From assembly GCF_029813775.1 (NCBI RefSeq), contig NZ_JARVKW010000021.1, forward strand, positions 60,410-124,409: a stretch of DNA of 64,000 nucleotides, read 5' to 3'. How positions within the stretch are numbered: position 1 is the stretch's first letter; each line of letters begins with the position of its first letter. Under the pieces are notes generated by a model, which did not search any database, had not been told where the DNA came from, and saw only the letters and a program-made list of their open reading frames with translations. This document shows positions 24,326-32,339 of the stretch, in pieces. Source of the DNA: Streptomyces sp. DH24. GTDB lineage: Bacteria > Actinomycetota > Actinomycetes > Streptomycetales > Streptomycetaceae. The translations under genes and the position numbers were made by a program.

Positions 24326-25009
24326 ATGAGCCGGCGTTCCGGAATCCTCGAGTTCGCCGTACTCGGCCTGCTCCGCGAGTCCCCGATGCACGGCTATGAG
24401 CTGCGCAAGCGGCTCAACACCTCACTGGGCGTGTTCCGTGCGTTCAGCTACGGGACGCTCTACCCGTGCCTCAAGACGCTGGTCGCCAACGGCTGGTTGA
24501 CCGAGGAGCCGGGAAACACCACCGAGGACGCCCTCGCCGCTCCGCTCACCGGACGCCGCGCCAAGATCGTCTACCGGCTGACGGCGGAAGGTAAGGAGCA
24601 CTTCGAGGAGCTGCTCTCCCAGACAGGGCCGGACGCCTACGAGGACGAGACCTTCGCCGCGCGCTTCGCCTTCTTCGGGCAGACGTCGCGAGACGTACGC
24701 ATGCGCGTGCTGGAGGGCCGCCGCAGCCGGCTGGAGGAGCGTCTGGAGAAGATGCGCGCCTCACTGGCGCGCACCAGGGAGCGCCTCGACGACTACACGC
24801 TTGAGCTCCAGCGCCACGGGATGGAGTCCGTGGAGCGCGAAGTGCGCTGGCTGAACGAGCTCATCGAGAGCGAGCGGGCCGGACGGGACCTGAGGAGTTC
24901 TGCCTCCGGGGGGTCCGCTCAGCAGGACACCACATCTGGAGCGACGGGCGGCCTGCCCCGGTCCGGGGACGATCCCCGGCCGGATACGCCCGACGACACC
25001 GCCACGTGA
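24326..25009 (+). CDS. PadR family transcriptional regulator
   Basis: 227 residues from an ATG with an AGAGAGGAGG site. The winged helix-turn-helix has the PadR signature: L-E-F-A-V-L-G-L-L-R-E-S-P-M-H-G-Y-E-L-R-K-R-L and Y-G-T-L-Y-P-C-L-K-T-L-V-A-N-G. The C-terminal half (about residues 110-190) is a long charged helix R-S-R-L-E-E-R-L-E-K-M-R used for dimer packing. A further 35 residues are disordered. It is 44 bases upstream of ino1 on the same strand, so it may regulate ino1 and itself through the palindrome at 24243-24265. The equivalent pair occurs in mycobacteria, from memory. Confidence 0.93.
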   Translation: MSRRSGILEFAVLGLLRESPMHGYELRKRLNTSLGVFRAFSYGTLYPCLKTLVANGWLTEEPGNTTEDALAAPLTGRRAKIVYRLTAEGKEHFEELLSQTGPDAYEDETFAARFAFFGQTSRDVRMRVLEGRRSRLEERLEKMRASLARTRERLDDYTLELQRHGMESVEREVRWLNELIESERAGRDLRSSASGGSAQQDTTSGATGGLPRSGDDPRPDTPDDTAT

Positions 25010-25053
25010 GAGCCGCCGAGCGGCCTCACTCGTACACACAGGGAGCAACCGGA

Positions 25054-26136
25054 ATGGGTTCGGTTCGCGTAGCCATCGTCGGTGTGGGCAACTGCGCCGC
25101 ATCGCTGGTGCAGGGAGTCGAGTACTACAAGGACGCCGACCCGGCGGCCAGGGTCCCCGGACTCATGCACGTGCAGTTCGGCGACTACCACGTCCGCGAC
25201 ATCGAGTTCGTCGCCGCCTTCGACGTCGACGCCAAGAAGGTCGGCCTGGACCTCGCGGACGCCATCGGCGCGTCCGAGAACAACACCATCAAGATCTGCG
25301 ACGTGCCCAGCACCGGTGTGACGGTCCAGCGCGGCCACACGCTCGACGGTCTCGGCAAGTACTACCGCGAGACCATCGAGGAGTCCTCCGAGACCCCGGC
25401 CGACATCGTCCAGGTCCTGAAGGACAAGCAGGTCGACGTCCTGGTCTGTTACCTGCCCGTCGGCTCCGAGGACGCGGCGAAGTTCTACGCCCAGTGCGCC
25501 ATCGACGCCAAGGTCGCCTTCGTCAACGCCCTGCCGGTCTTCATCGCCGGTACCAAGGAGTGGGCGGACAAGTTCACCGAGGCGGGCGTGCCGATCGTCG
25601 GCGACGACATCAAGTCGCAGGTCGGCGCCACCATCACGCACCGCGTCATGGCGAAGCTGTTCGAGGACCGGGGCGTCATCCTGGACCGCACGATGCAGCT
25701 GAACGTCGGCGGCAACATGGACTTCAAGAACATGCTCGAGCGTGACCGCCTCGAGTCGAAGAAGATCTCCAAGACGCAGGCCGTCACCTCCCAGATCCCC
25801 GACCGGGACATGGGCGAGAAGAACGTCCACATCGGCCCGTCCGACTACGTCGCCTGGCTGGACGACCGCAAGTGGGCGTACGTCCGCCTCGAGGGCCGCG
25901 CGTTCGGTGACGTCCCGCTGAACCTGGAGTACAAGCTCGAGGTCTGGGACTCCCCGAACTCCGCCGGTGTCATCATCGACGCCCTGCGCGCGGCGAAGAT
26001 CGCCAAGGACCGCGGCATCGGCGGCCCGATCCTGTCGGCGTCCTCGTACTTCATGAAGTCCCCGCCGGTCCAGTACTTCGACGACGAGGCCCGCGAGAAC
26101 GTCGAGAAGTTCATCCAGGGCACGGTCGAGCGCTAA
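25054..26136 (+). CDS. ino1: inositol-3-phosphate synthase
   Basis: 360 residues, the size of the actinobacterial form. It starts M-G-S-V-R-V-A-I-V-G-V-G-N-C-A-A-S-L-V-Q-G, the NAD-binding motif. It also has F-V-A-A-F-D-V-D-A-K-K-V-G and the active-site region D-D-I-K-S-Q-V-G-A-T-I-T-H-R with N-V-G-G-N-M-D-F-K-N-M-L. It converts glucose 6-phosphate to myo-inositol 3-phosphate, the entry to phosphatidylinositol and mycothiol. It is presumably co-transcribed with PadR and ends in a strong hairpin. Confidence 0.96.
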   Translation: MGSVRVAIVGVGNCAASLVQGVEYYKDADPAARVPGLMHVQFGDYHVRDIEFVAAFDVDAKKVGLDLADAIGASENNTIKICDVPSTGVTVQRGHTLDGLGKYYRETIEESSETPADIVQVLKDKQVDVLVCYLPVGSEDAAKFYAQCAIDAKVAFVNALPVFIAGTKEWADKFTEAGVPIVGDDIKSQVGATITHRVMAKLFEDRGVILDRTMQLNVGGNMDFKNMLERDRLESKKISKTQAVTSQIPDRDMGEKNVHIGPSDYVAWLDDRKWAYVRLEGRAFGDVPLNLEYKLEVWDSPNSAGVIIDALRAAKIAKDRGIGGPILSASSYFMKSPPVQYFDDEARENVEKFIQGTVER

Positions 26137-26160
26137 CAACCGCTCCGCCGAAGTGTGTTG

Positions 26161-26192
26161 AGGGTCCCCGGGTCGCACGCCCCGGGGACCCT
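26161..26192 (+). terminator. hairpin terminator after ino1
   Basis: AGGGTCCCCGGG and CCCGGGGACCCT are perfect 12-base arms around an 8-base loop, 24 bases after the ino1 stop. Confidence 0.88.
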
Positions 26193-26214
26193 TCCCGTAT
26201 GTGAGGCTGGCCCC

Positions 26215-27477
26215 ATGGCCGTCGTCCGTGACCTGCGTGTCCTGCTGCGCTTCCAGGGCTTCAGGCGCCTGCTCGCCGTACGGCTGCTCTCCCAGGGCGC
26301 CGACGGCGTCTACCAGGTCGCGCTCGCCGCCTACGTCGTCTTCTCCCCGGAGAAACAGGCGTCGGCCGGCGCGATCGCCTCCGCGATGGCGGTACTGCTG
26401 CTGCCCTACTCCCTCGTCGGCCCCTTCGCCGGTGTGCTGCTGGACCGCTGGCGCCGCCGCCAAGTGCTGCTGTACGGCAGTCTGCTGCGCGCCGGGCTCG
26501 CCTCCGGTACGGCCCTCCTGATGCTCGGCAACGCCCCGGACGGGCTGTTCTACGTCTCCGCGCTGTGCGTGACCGCCGTCAACCGCTTCGTCCTCGCGGG
26601 CCTGTCCGCCGCGCTGCCGCGCGTGGTCGACGCCGAGCGGCTCGTCGTCGCCAACTCCCTGTCCCCGACCGCCGGGACGCTCGCCGCGACCGCGGGCGGC
26701 GGGCTCGCCTTCGTCGTACGCATCGTGGGCGCCGACTCCGACGCCGCCGTGGTGCTGCTGGGGGCGGCCCTGTACCTGTGCGCAGGGCTGGCGTCGCTGC
26801 GCATGACGCGGGAACTGCTGGGCCCCGACCGCGCGTTGGCGCGGCCGCAGCTGACGGCGGCGGTGACCGGAGCCGCGCGTGATCTGGTCGCGGCGGTGCG
26901 TCATCTCGCCGCGCCGCCACGCCGCGAGGCGGCCTGGGCGCTCGCGGCGATGTCGCTGATGCGGTTCTGCTACGGCGCCCTGCTCGTCCTGCTGCTGATG
27001 CTCTGCCGCTACGCCCTGACGTCGGACCCGGACGAGGGGCTCGCGCTGCTGGGCCTGGCGCTCGGAGTGTCCGGCGCCGGCTTCTTCACGGCGGCCGTGG
27101 TGACGCCGTGGGCGGCCGGGCGGCTCGGGCCTGGCCGCTGGATCGCCGTGTGTGCCGGGACGGCGGCGGTTCTGGAGCCGGCCCTCGGCCTGCCGTTCGC
27201 CACGGTGCCCCTGCTGATCGCGGCGTTCCTGCTTGGCCTGACCACCCAGGGTGCGAAAATCGCCACGGACACCGTGGTGCAGGCGGCCGTCGAGGACGGC
27301 TTCCGTGGCCGGATCTTCTCCGTTTACGACGTGCTGTTCAACATCGCCTTCGTGGGCGCCGCCGGGGTGGCCGCCCTGATGCTGCCGCCGGACGGCCGCT
27401 CGGTGCCGCTGGTGATTACGGTCGCCGTTATCTACGCAGCAGTAGCTGGCGCTATGACCCGATTTGAGCGCTCGTAA
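26215..27477 (+). CDS. MFS transporter of unknown substrate
   Basis: 420 residues from the ATG at 26215 with purines (GTGAGG) upstream; the frame is open through the hairpin upstream, but that part is not part of the protein. Twelve membrane helices are predicted. Motifs: R-L-L-S-Q-G-A-D-G-V-Y-Q-V-A-L in helix 1, D-R-W-R-R-R-Q-V-L-L-Y-G in loop 2-3, and L-V-V-A-N-S-L-S-P-T-A-G-T-L-A in helix 5. This is the DHA3-like group seen downstream of ino1 in Streptomyces. An exporter role is likely, but no substrate is suggested. Confidence 0.88.
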   Translation: MAVVRDLRVLLRFQGFRRLLAVRLLSQGADGVYQVALAAYVVFSPEKQASAGAIASAMAVLLLPYSLVGPFAGVLLDRWRRRQVLLYGSLLRAGLASGTALLMLGNAPDGLFYVSALCVTAVNRFVLAGLSAALPRVVDAERLVVANSLSPTAGTLAATAGGGLAFVVRIVGADSDAAVVLLGAALYLCAGLASLRMTRELLGPDRALARPQLTAAVTGAARDLVAAVRHLAAPPRREAAWALAAMSLMRFCYGALLVLLLMLCRYALTSDPDEGLALLGLALGVSGAGFFTAAVVTPWAAGRLGPGRWIAVCAGTAAVLEPALGLPFATVPLLIAAFLLGLTTQGAKIATDTVVQAAVEDGFRGRIFSVYDVLFNIAFVGAAGVAALMLPPDGRSVPLVITVAVIYAAVAGAMTRFERS

Positions 27478-27553
27478 GTGTCACATCAATGACACAGAGC
27501 CGCCCTCGATTGCCGGGTTGTCAGTGGCGGCCGGTAGCTTACATGCGTCTTAC

Positions 27554-27597
27554 TCGCGCCATGTCCGCGTCACTTCTTCGCGCCATGATCGCGTCAC
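27554..27597. repeat. two 20-base direct repeats upstream of the LppU-like gene
   Basis: 27554-27573 and 27578-27597 differ at two of 20 positions and share TCGCGCCATG at the left and CGCGTCAC at the right. The 24-base period and position 24 bases before the start codon suggest a two-helical-turn regulator site. Confidence 0.45.
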
Positions 27598-27620
27598 GAA
27601 CTATGTAGGGGGACCCCCAA

Positions 27621-28115
27621 GTGTCGACTCCGCCGCCCCAGGGCCAGAACCCGTTCGCCCAGGGCCAGCAGCCCTACGGCCAGCCCCAGGGCCAGGCCGC
27701 GTACCCGCCCCAGGGCGGCTTCCCGCAGCAGGCCGGCCAGCCGGGCTTCCAGGGCGGCGCGCCTTACGCTCCCGTCCCGCCGGAGCAGCCCCGCCGCAAG
27801 CTCAGCTTCAAGATGATCAAGAACATCGTCATCGCCGTGATCGTGATCGGCGTGGCCGTGGGTGGCTTCATCGCCAGTCGCGACGACGCCGCCCAGGCGA
27901 AGGTCGGGGACTGCATGAGCATCTCGGACCCGAACAGCACGACCGACCCGGGCCTCGAGGTTGTCGACTGCACCGACTCCAAGGCGAAGTACAAGGTCGC
28001 CGAGAAGAAGGACGGCACGTCGGACGGCTGCGACCGCACCAAGTACAGCGAGTACACCGAGAGCGGCAGCGGTGACGACTTCACCCTCTGCCTCGAGGAC
28101 TACTCCGCGAAGTAG
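27621..28115 (+). CDS. LppU/SCO3897-like membrane-anchored protein
   Basis: 164 residues from a GTG preceded by GTAGGGGGA. The first 55 residues are Pro/Gln/Gly-rich (P-Q-G-Q-N-P-F-A-Q-G-Q-Q-P-Y). One membrane segment follows, M-I-K-N-I-V-I-A-V-I-V-I-G-V-A-V-G-G-F-I. The external domain has two cysteine pairs (K-V-G-D-C-M, V-V-D-C-T, D-G-C-D, T-L-C-L), which fits disulfide formation outside the cell. The name follows the NCBI-type family, from memory; the function is unknown. A hairpin-forming parS pair separates it from the converging pcnA gene. Confidence 0.82.
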   Translation: MSTPPPQGQNPFAQGQQPYGQPQGQAAYPPQGGFPQQAGQPGFQGGAPYAPVPPEQPRRKLSFKMIKNIVIAVIVIGVAVGGFIASRDDAAQAKVGDCMSISDPNSTTDPGLEVVDCTDSKAKYKVAEKKDGTSDGCDRTKYSEYTESGSGDDFTLCLEDYSAK

Positions 28116-28128
28116 TACGGGCGACGCA

Positions 28129-28166
28129 CGGAGGGGCGGTGTTTCACGTGAAACACCGCCCCTCCG
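28129..28166. promoter_or_regulatory. parS: parS inside a 38-bp perfect palindrome
   Basis: Perfect parS core 28141-28154, flanked by CGGAGGGGCGGT and its complement. It follows the LppU-like stop by 13 bases and partly overlaps the next parS palindrome. Confidence 0.93.
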
Positions 28167-28188
28167 CATGTTTCACGTGAAACATGCG
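28165..28188. promoter_or_regulatory. parS: second parS of a tandem pair, 24-bp palindrome
   Basis: Perfect parS core 28170-28183 with CGCAT/ATGCG flanks. Core centres of the pair are 29 bp apart. It lies 14 bases before the end of the converging pcnA gene. Confidence 0.92.
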
Positions 28189-28202
28189 CCCGCTTCTCGG
28201 CG

Positions 28203-29648
28203 TCAGGCCTGCTGCTCCGCCCACCACTCCTTGAGCGCGGCCACCGCCGCTTCGTGGCCCATTGGACCGTGCTCCAAGCGGAGTTCCAGCATGTGCTTGT
28301 AGGCGCTGCCCACGGCCGGGCCCGGGCCGACGCCCAGGACCTCCATGATCTGGTTGCCGTCGAGGTCCGGACGGATGGCGTCCAGCTCCTCCTGCTCCTG
28401 GAGCTTGGCGATCCGCTCCTCCAGACCGTCGTACGCACGGGAGAGGGCGGCGGCCTTGCGCTTGTTCCGCGTGGTGCAGTCGGAGCGCGTCAGCTTGTGG
28501 AGCCGGTCCAGAAGGGGGCCGGCATCCCGTACATAGCGGCGCACGGCGGAGTCGGTCCACTCACCGGTGCCATAGCCATGGAAGCGCAGGTGGAGTTCGA
28601 CCAGGCGTGAGACGTCCTTCACCAGCTCGTTGGAGTACTTGAGCGCCGTCATGCGCTTCTTCGTCATCTTCGCCCCGACCACCTCGTGGTGGTGGAACGA
28701 GACCCGCCCGTCCTTCTCGAAACGACGGGTGCGCGGCTTGCCGATGTCGTGCAGCAGGGCGGCGAGCCGGAGAGTGAGGTCGGGGCCGTCGTCCTCCAGC
28801 GCCATCGCCTGCTCCAGCACGATCAGCGTGTGGTCGTAGACGTCCTTGTGCCGGTGGTGCTCGTCGCTCTCCAGGCGCAGCGCCGGCAGCTCGGGCAGTA
28901 CGTGCTCGGCAAGCCCGGTGTCGACCAGCAACGCCAGTCCCTTGCGCGGATGTGCGGAGAGGATCAGCTTGTTCAGCTCGTCCCGCACCCGCTCGGCAGA
29001 GACGATCTCCAGGCGTCCGGACATCTCCGTCATGGCCGTGACGACCTCGGGGGCCACCTCGAAGTCGAGCTGAGCGGCGAAGCGCGCGGCCCGCATCATC
29101 CGAAGCGGGTCGTCGGAGAAGGACTCCTCAGGAGTGCCGGGCGTACGCAGCACCCGCTCGGCGAGGTCGTCGAGACCGCCGTGCGGGTCGATGAACCTCT
29201 TCTCGGGCAGCGCGACGGCCATCGCGTTCACGGAGAAGTCACGCCGGACCAGGTCCTGCTCGATGGAGTCGCCGTACGACACCTCGGGCTTGCGCGAGGT
29301 GCGGTCGTACGCCTCCGATCGGTAGGTGGTCACCTCGATCTGGTAGCCGTCCTTCTGCGCGCCGACCGTGCCGAAGGCGATCCCGACCTCCCAGACGGCG
29401 TCCGCCCAGGGCCGGACGATCTTCAGGACGTCCTGCGGCCGGGCATCGGTCGTGAAGTCCAGGTCGTTGCCGAGCCGGCCGAGCAGCGCGTCCCGGACCG
29501 ACCCGCCGACCAGGGCGAGAGAGAACCCGGCCTCCTGGAATCGACGGGCGAGATCGTCGGCGACCGGGGCGACCCGCAGCAGTTCACTCACTGCGCGGAG
29601 CTGCGCCTGACTCAGGGCACTGGGGTTGTCTTCGTTGGCGTTCGGCAC
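28203..29648 (-). CDS. pcnA: CCA tRNA nucleotidyltransferase / polynucleotide adenylyltransferase-type
   Basis: 481 residues from a GTG giving V-P-N-A-N-E-D-N-P-S-A; the ribosome site is weak, so other starts are possible, and the longer open frame upstream is not conserved-looking. The nucleotidyltransferase head has L-V-G-G-S-V-R-D-A-L-L-G and D-L-D-F-T (metal aspartates). The central HD domain has L-L-H-D-I-G-K-P-R-T-R-R. The protein adds or repairs the tRNA 3' CCA end, although some homologues are poly(A) polymerases. The gene diverges from the DUF6049-murJ operon. Confidence 0.93.
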   Translation of the reverse strand: MPNANEDNPSALSQAQLRAVSELLRVAPVADDLARRFQEAGFSLALVGGSVRDALLGRLGNDLDFTTDARPQDVLKIVRPWADAVWEVGIAFGTVGAQKDGYQIEVTTYRSEAYDRTSRKPEVSYGDSIEQDLVRRDFSVNAMAVALPEKRFIDPHGGLDDLAERVLRTPGTPEESFSDDPLRMMRAARFAAQLDFEVAPEVVTAMTEMSGRLEIVSAERVRDELNKLILSAHPRKGLALLVDTGLAEHVLPELPALRLESDEHHRHKDVYDHTLIVLEQAMALEDDGPDLTLRLAALLHDIGKPRTRRFEKDGRVSFHHHEVVGAKMTKKRMTALKYSNELVKDVSRLVELHLRFHGYGTGEWTDSAVRRYVRDAGPLLDRLHKLTRSDCTTRNKRKAAALSRAYDGLEERIAKLQEQEELDAIRPDLDGNQIMEVLGVGPGPAVGSAYKHMLELRLEHGPMGHEAAVAALKEWWAEQQA

Positions 29649-29904
29649 AACAGAAGAGGGTACGTGGCGCCGGGTACCGCGAGCGCACCCATTAAAGGGC
29701 ACCGCCGCCTCCTCCGAACGTGCACAAGACCTGTCATCGGGACGTTCGGGAGCGCTCCTCTTTATACGCGTACATTCAGGACAGCACGATCCGCTCCCCC
29801 GATCTTGTGGAGCAGTCCGCGGCACTTCCCCTCAGCGCGCATCGTTACCATGCGTGGACGCACATTCCGACGACCACTGACGACGACGAGGGACGGGCGA
29901 GCGC

Positions 29905-32295
29905 GTGGCCGAGGCGGCAGACTTCCAGGGGACGAGTCCCTCTCCTGCCCGCCGGTGGCTGCGGCGCACGGGAGCCCTGCTCACGGCTGCGCCTCTGATG
30001 GCCGGTCTCCTCCAGCTGCCCGCCGCCACTCCGGCCGACGCCGCGGGCCAGGACGCCCCGCAGGCCGCGGCCGGCTCCGGCGCGGTGACCGTCTCCGTCG
30101 ACACCCTCACGCCGAGCACGCCCACCGACGACGACACCCTGACGGTGTCGGGCACCGTGACCAACAAGGGCAAGCAGGCGGTCACGGACGCCCAGGTGGA
30201 CCTGCGCGTGGGCGCACCGGTCGGCACCCGCTCGTCCATCGACACCGCCGCCAAGGACAGCAGCAACGTCCAGGGGACGATCGGCTCGGCGGTCGGCGGC
30301 AAGTACGTCGAGGAGTTCGCCAAGCTCTCGCCCGGCGTCGCCCGGCCCTTCAGCATCTCGGTTCCGGTCGACGAGCTGAACCTCGCCCAGGACGGCGTCT
30401 ACGAGTTCGGCGTCTCCTTGTCCGGCCAGACCTCGGCGCAGCCCTGGACGCAGGTTCTGGGCGTCCAGCGGACGTTCCTGCCGTACCAGTCCGAGGAGGC
30501 CGACACCCGGACCCGCATGACGTTCCTGTGGCCGCTGATCTCCACCGTCCACATGACGGCCGAGACGGGCTCGAACGAGCAGCAGACGCCGGTCTTCCTC
30601 GACGACGACCTCGCCAAGGAGATCTCACCGGGCGGCCGCCTGGACCAGATGATCTCCCTGGGCAAGGAACTCGACGTGACCTGGGTCGTCGACCCCGACC
30701 TGCTGGCCTCCGTCGACGCCATGACGCGCACCTATCAGGTCCGCGGCGAGGACGGCACCACCCGCGCCGGCACCCATCAGGAGGTCGCCAAGCGGTGGCT
30801 CGCCGGCCTGCAGGAGGCGGTGGCCGGCAAGGAGGTCGTCGCCCTCCCGTTCTCGGACCCTGACCTGGCGTCCCTCGCGCACAACGGCACGAGCGTCCCC
30901 GGCGCGCTGAGGAACCTCAAGGAAGCCACGGACGTCGTCGCCAACACGGTCGAGCCGATCCTCCACGTGAAACCCGTCACCGACTTCGCCTGGCCGGTGG
31001 ACGGCGCGATCGATCCGTCGATCGTCAAGGTCGCGACCTCCGCGGGCGCCGACAAGGTGATCGCCCGCAGCGACAGCCTCCAGGAGAGCCGGAGCCTGAC
31101 GTACACGCCCTCCGCGCCCCGTCCCATCGGCGGCGGCACGACGGCGGTCGTCGCGGACGCCCGGCTGTCCACGGTGTTCCAGGGCGACCTGACGAGGGCC
31201 TCCGCGTCCACCCTCGCGGTGCAGCGGTTCCTCGCCCAGAGCCTGACCCTGAACCTCCAGACCGACAAGCAGCGCAGTGTCGTCGTCGCCCCGCAGCGCA
31301 CGCCCACGGCCAGCCAGGCCCGGGCGATGGCCGAGGCCCTGACGGCTCTCAAGGACGGCACCTGGTCCGAGGCACAGGACCTCACGGCGGCCGCCTCGGC
31401 CAAGCCCGACCCGGCCGCCACGACGCAGGTCCCGTCCGCCCGCTCGTATCCGTCGGCGCTGCGCAAGCGGGAGCTGCCGCGGTCGGCCTACCAGCAGCTG
31501 GCGCGGACCGAGGGCAAGCTCGACAACTTCAAGGTCATCCTCACCAACCAGTCCCGGGTGGTGACCCCCTTCGGCCGGGCCACGAACCGCGAGATGTCCA
31601 CCTCGTGGCGGGGCCGGCCCGGTGCGGCCATGTCCTTCCGCACGGGCGTGGAGATCTACCTCCAGGGCCTCGCCAAGCAGGTCAGGCTGATCGAGAAGTC
31701 GGAGACGAAGCTCTCCGGGCGCAGCGCAACGATCCCGGTGACCGTGCAGAACAACCTGGTCCAGGACGTCGACCACCTCGTGCTGCGGCTCACCTCCGTC
31801 AACCCCACCCGCCTCAAGATCGGCGGCGAGCCGTACACGGAGCAGCGCGTCACCGTATCGGGCGGCCACAGCCAGTCGGTGAAGTTCACCACGTCGGCCA
31901 ACGCCAACGGCCGCGCGTCGGTGGTCGCCCAGCTGTACACGCTGGACGGCCGGAAGTACGGCGACCCCGTCAGGTTCGACGTGAAGGTCACCGAGATCAC
32001 GGCCACCGTGATGCTGGTCATCGGCGGCGGTGTCCTGCTCCTCGTCCTCGCCGGCTTCCGCATGTACACCCAGCGCAAGCGCACCGCAGCCCGCGAGGCC
32101 GCCGGGAACGACGCGGACACGCCGCGCTCGGACGCCGACGGCGAGCAGAACCAGGAAGCGCCCGACGAACGTCTCGGGGAGAAGTCCGCGGAGGGCTCCC
32201 GGGCGGAGGACCCGGAGCAGCCGAGTGACCCGACACCGGACACCCCAGCGGAAAGCGCCGACCCGTCCGGCACGGGTGAGAGAGTGGACCGTTGA
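29905..32295 (+). CDS. DUF6049 family exported membrane protein
   Basis: 796 residues from a GTG. The N-terminus carries a signal-peptide-like segment R-R-T-G-A-L-L-T-A-A-P-L-M-A-G-L-L (residues about 20-45) with A-D-A-A-G cleavage-like site. A large external domain follows, with a beta-strand early domain (V-D-T-L-T-P-S-T-P) and a long mixed region. One C-terminal membrane helix, T-V-M-L-V-I-G-G-G-V-L-L-L-V-L-A-G-F, and an acidic cytoplasmic tail close the protein. The same gene stands before the murJ homologue in mycobacteria, which suggests a cell-envelope role, but none is proven here. Confidence 0.88.
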   Translation: MAEAADFQGTSPSPARRWLRRTGALLTAAPLMAGLLQLPAATPADAAGQDAPQAAAGSGAVTVSVDTLTPSTPTDDDTLTVSGTVTNKGKQAVTDAQVDLRVGAPVGTRSSIDTAAKDSSNVQGTIGSAVGGKYVEEFAKLSPGVARPFSISVPVDELNLAQDGVYEFGVSLSGQTSAQPWTQVLGVQRTFLPYQSEEADTRTRMTFLWPLISTVHMTAETGSNEQQTPVFLDDDLAKEISPGGRLDQMISLGKELDVTWVVDPDLLASVDAMTRTYQVRGEDGTTRAGTHQEVAKRWLAGLQEAVAGKEVVALPFSDPDLASLAHNGTSVPGALRNLKEATDVVANTVEPILHVKPVTDFAWPVDGAIDPSIVKVATSAGADKVIARSDSLQESRSLTYTPSAPRPIGGGTTAVVADARLSTVFQGDLTRASASTLAVQRFLAQSLTLNLQTDKQRSVVVAPQRTPTASQARAMAEALTALKDGTWSEAQDLTAAASAKPDPAATTQVPSARSYPSALRKRELPRSAYQQLARTEGKLDNFKVILTNQSRVVTPFGRATNREMSTSWRGRPGAAMSFRTGVEIYLQGLAKQVRLIEKSETKLSGRSATIPVTVQNNLVQDVDHLVLRLTSVNPTRLKIGGEPYTEQRVTVSGGHSQSVKFTTSANANGRASVVAQLYTLDGRKYGDPVRFDVKVTEITATVMLVIGGGVLLLVLAGFRMYTQRKRTAAREAAGNDADTPRSDADGEQNQEAPDERLGEKSAEGSRAEDPEQPSDPTPDTPAESADPSGTGERVDR

Positions 32296-32339
32296 GGATG
32301 TCGTGGCCGGTGGGCCCGGGACGATGAGGTGGGGTAACC

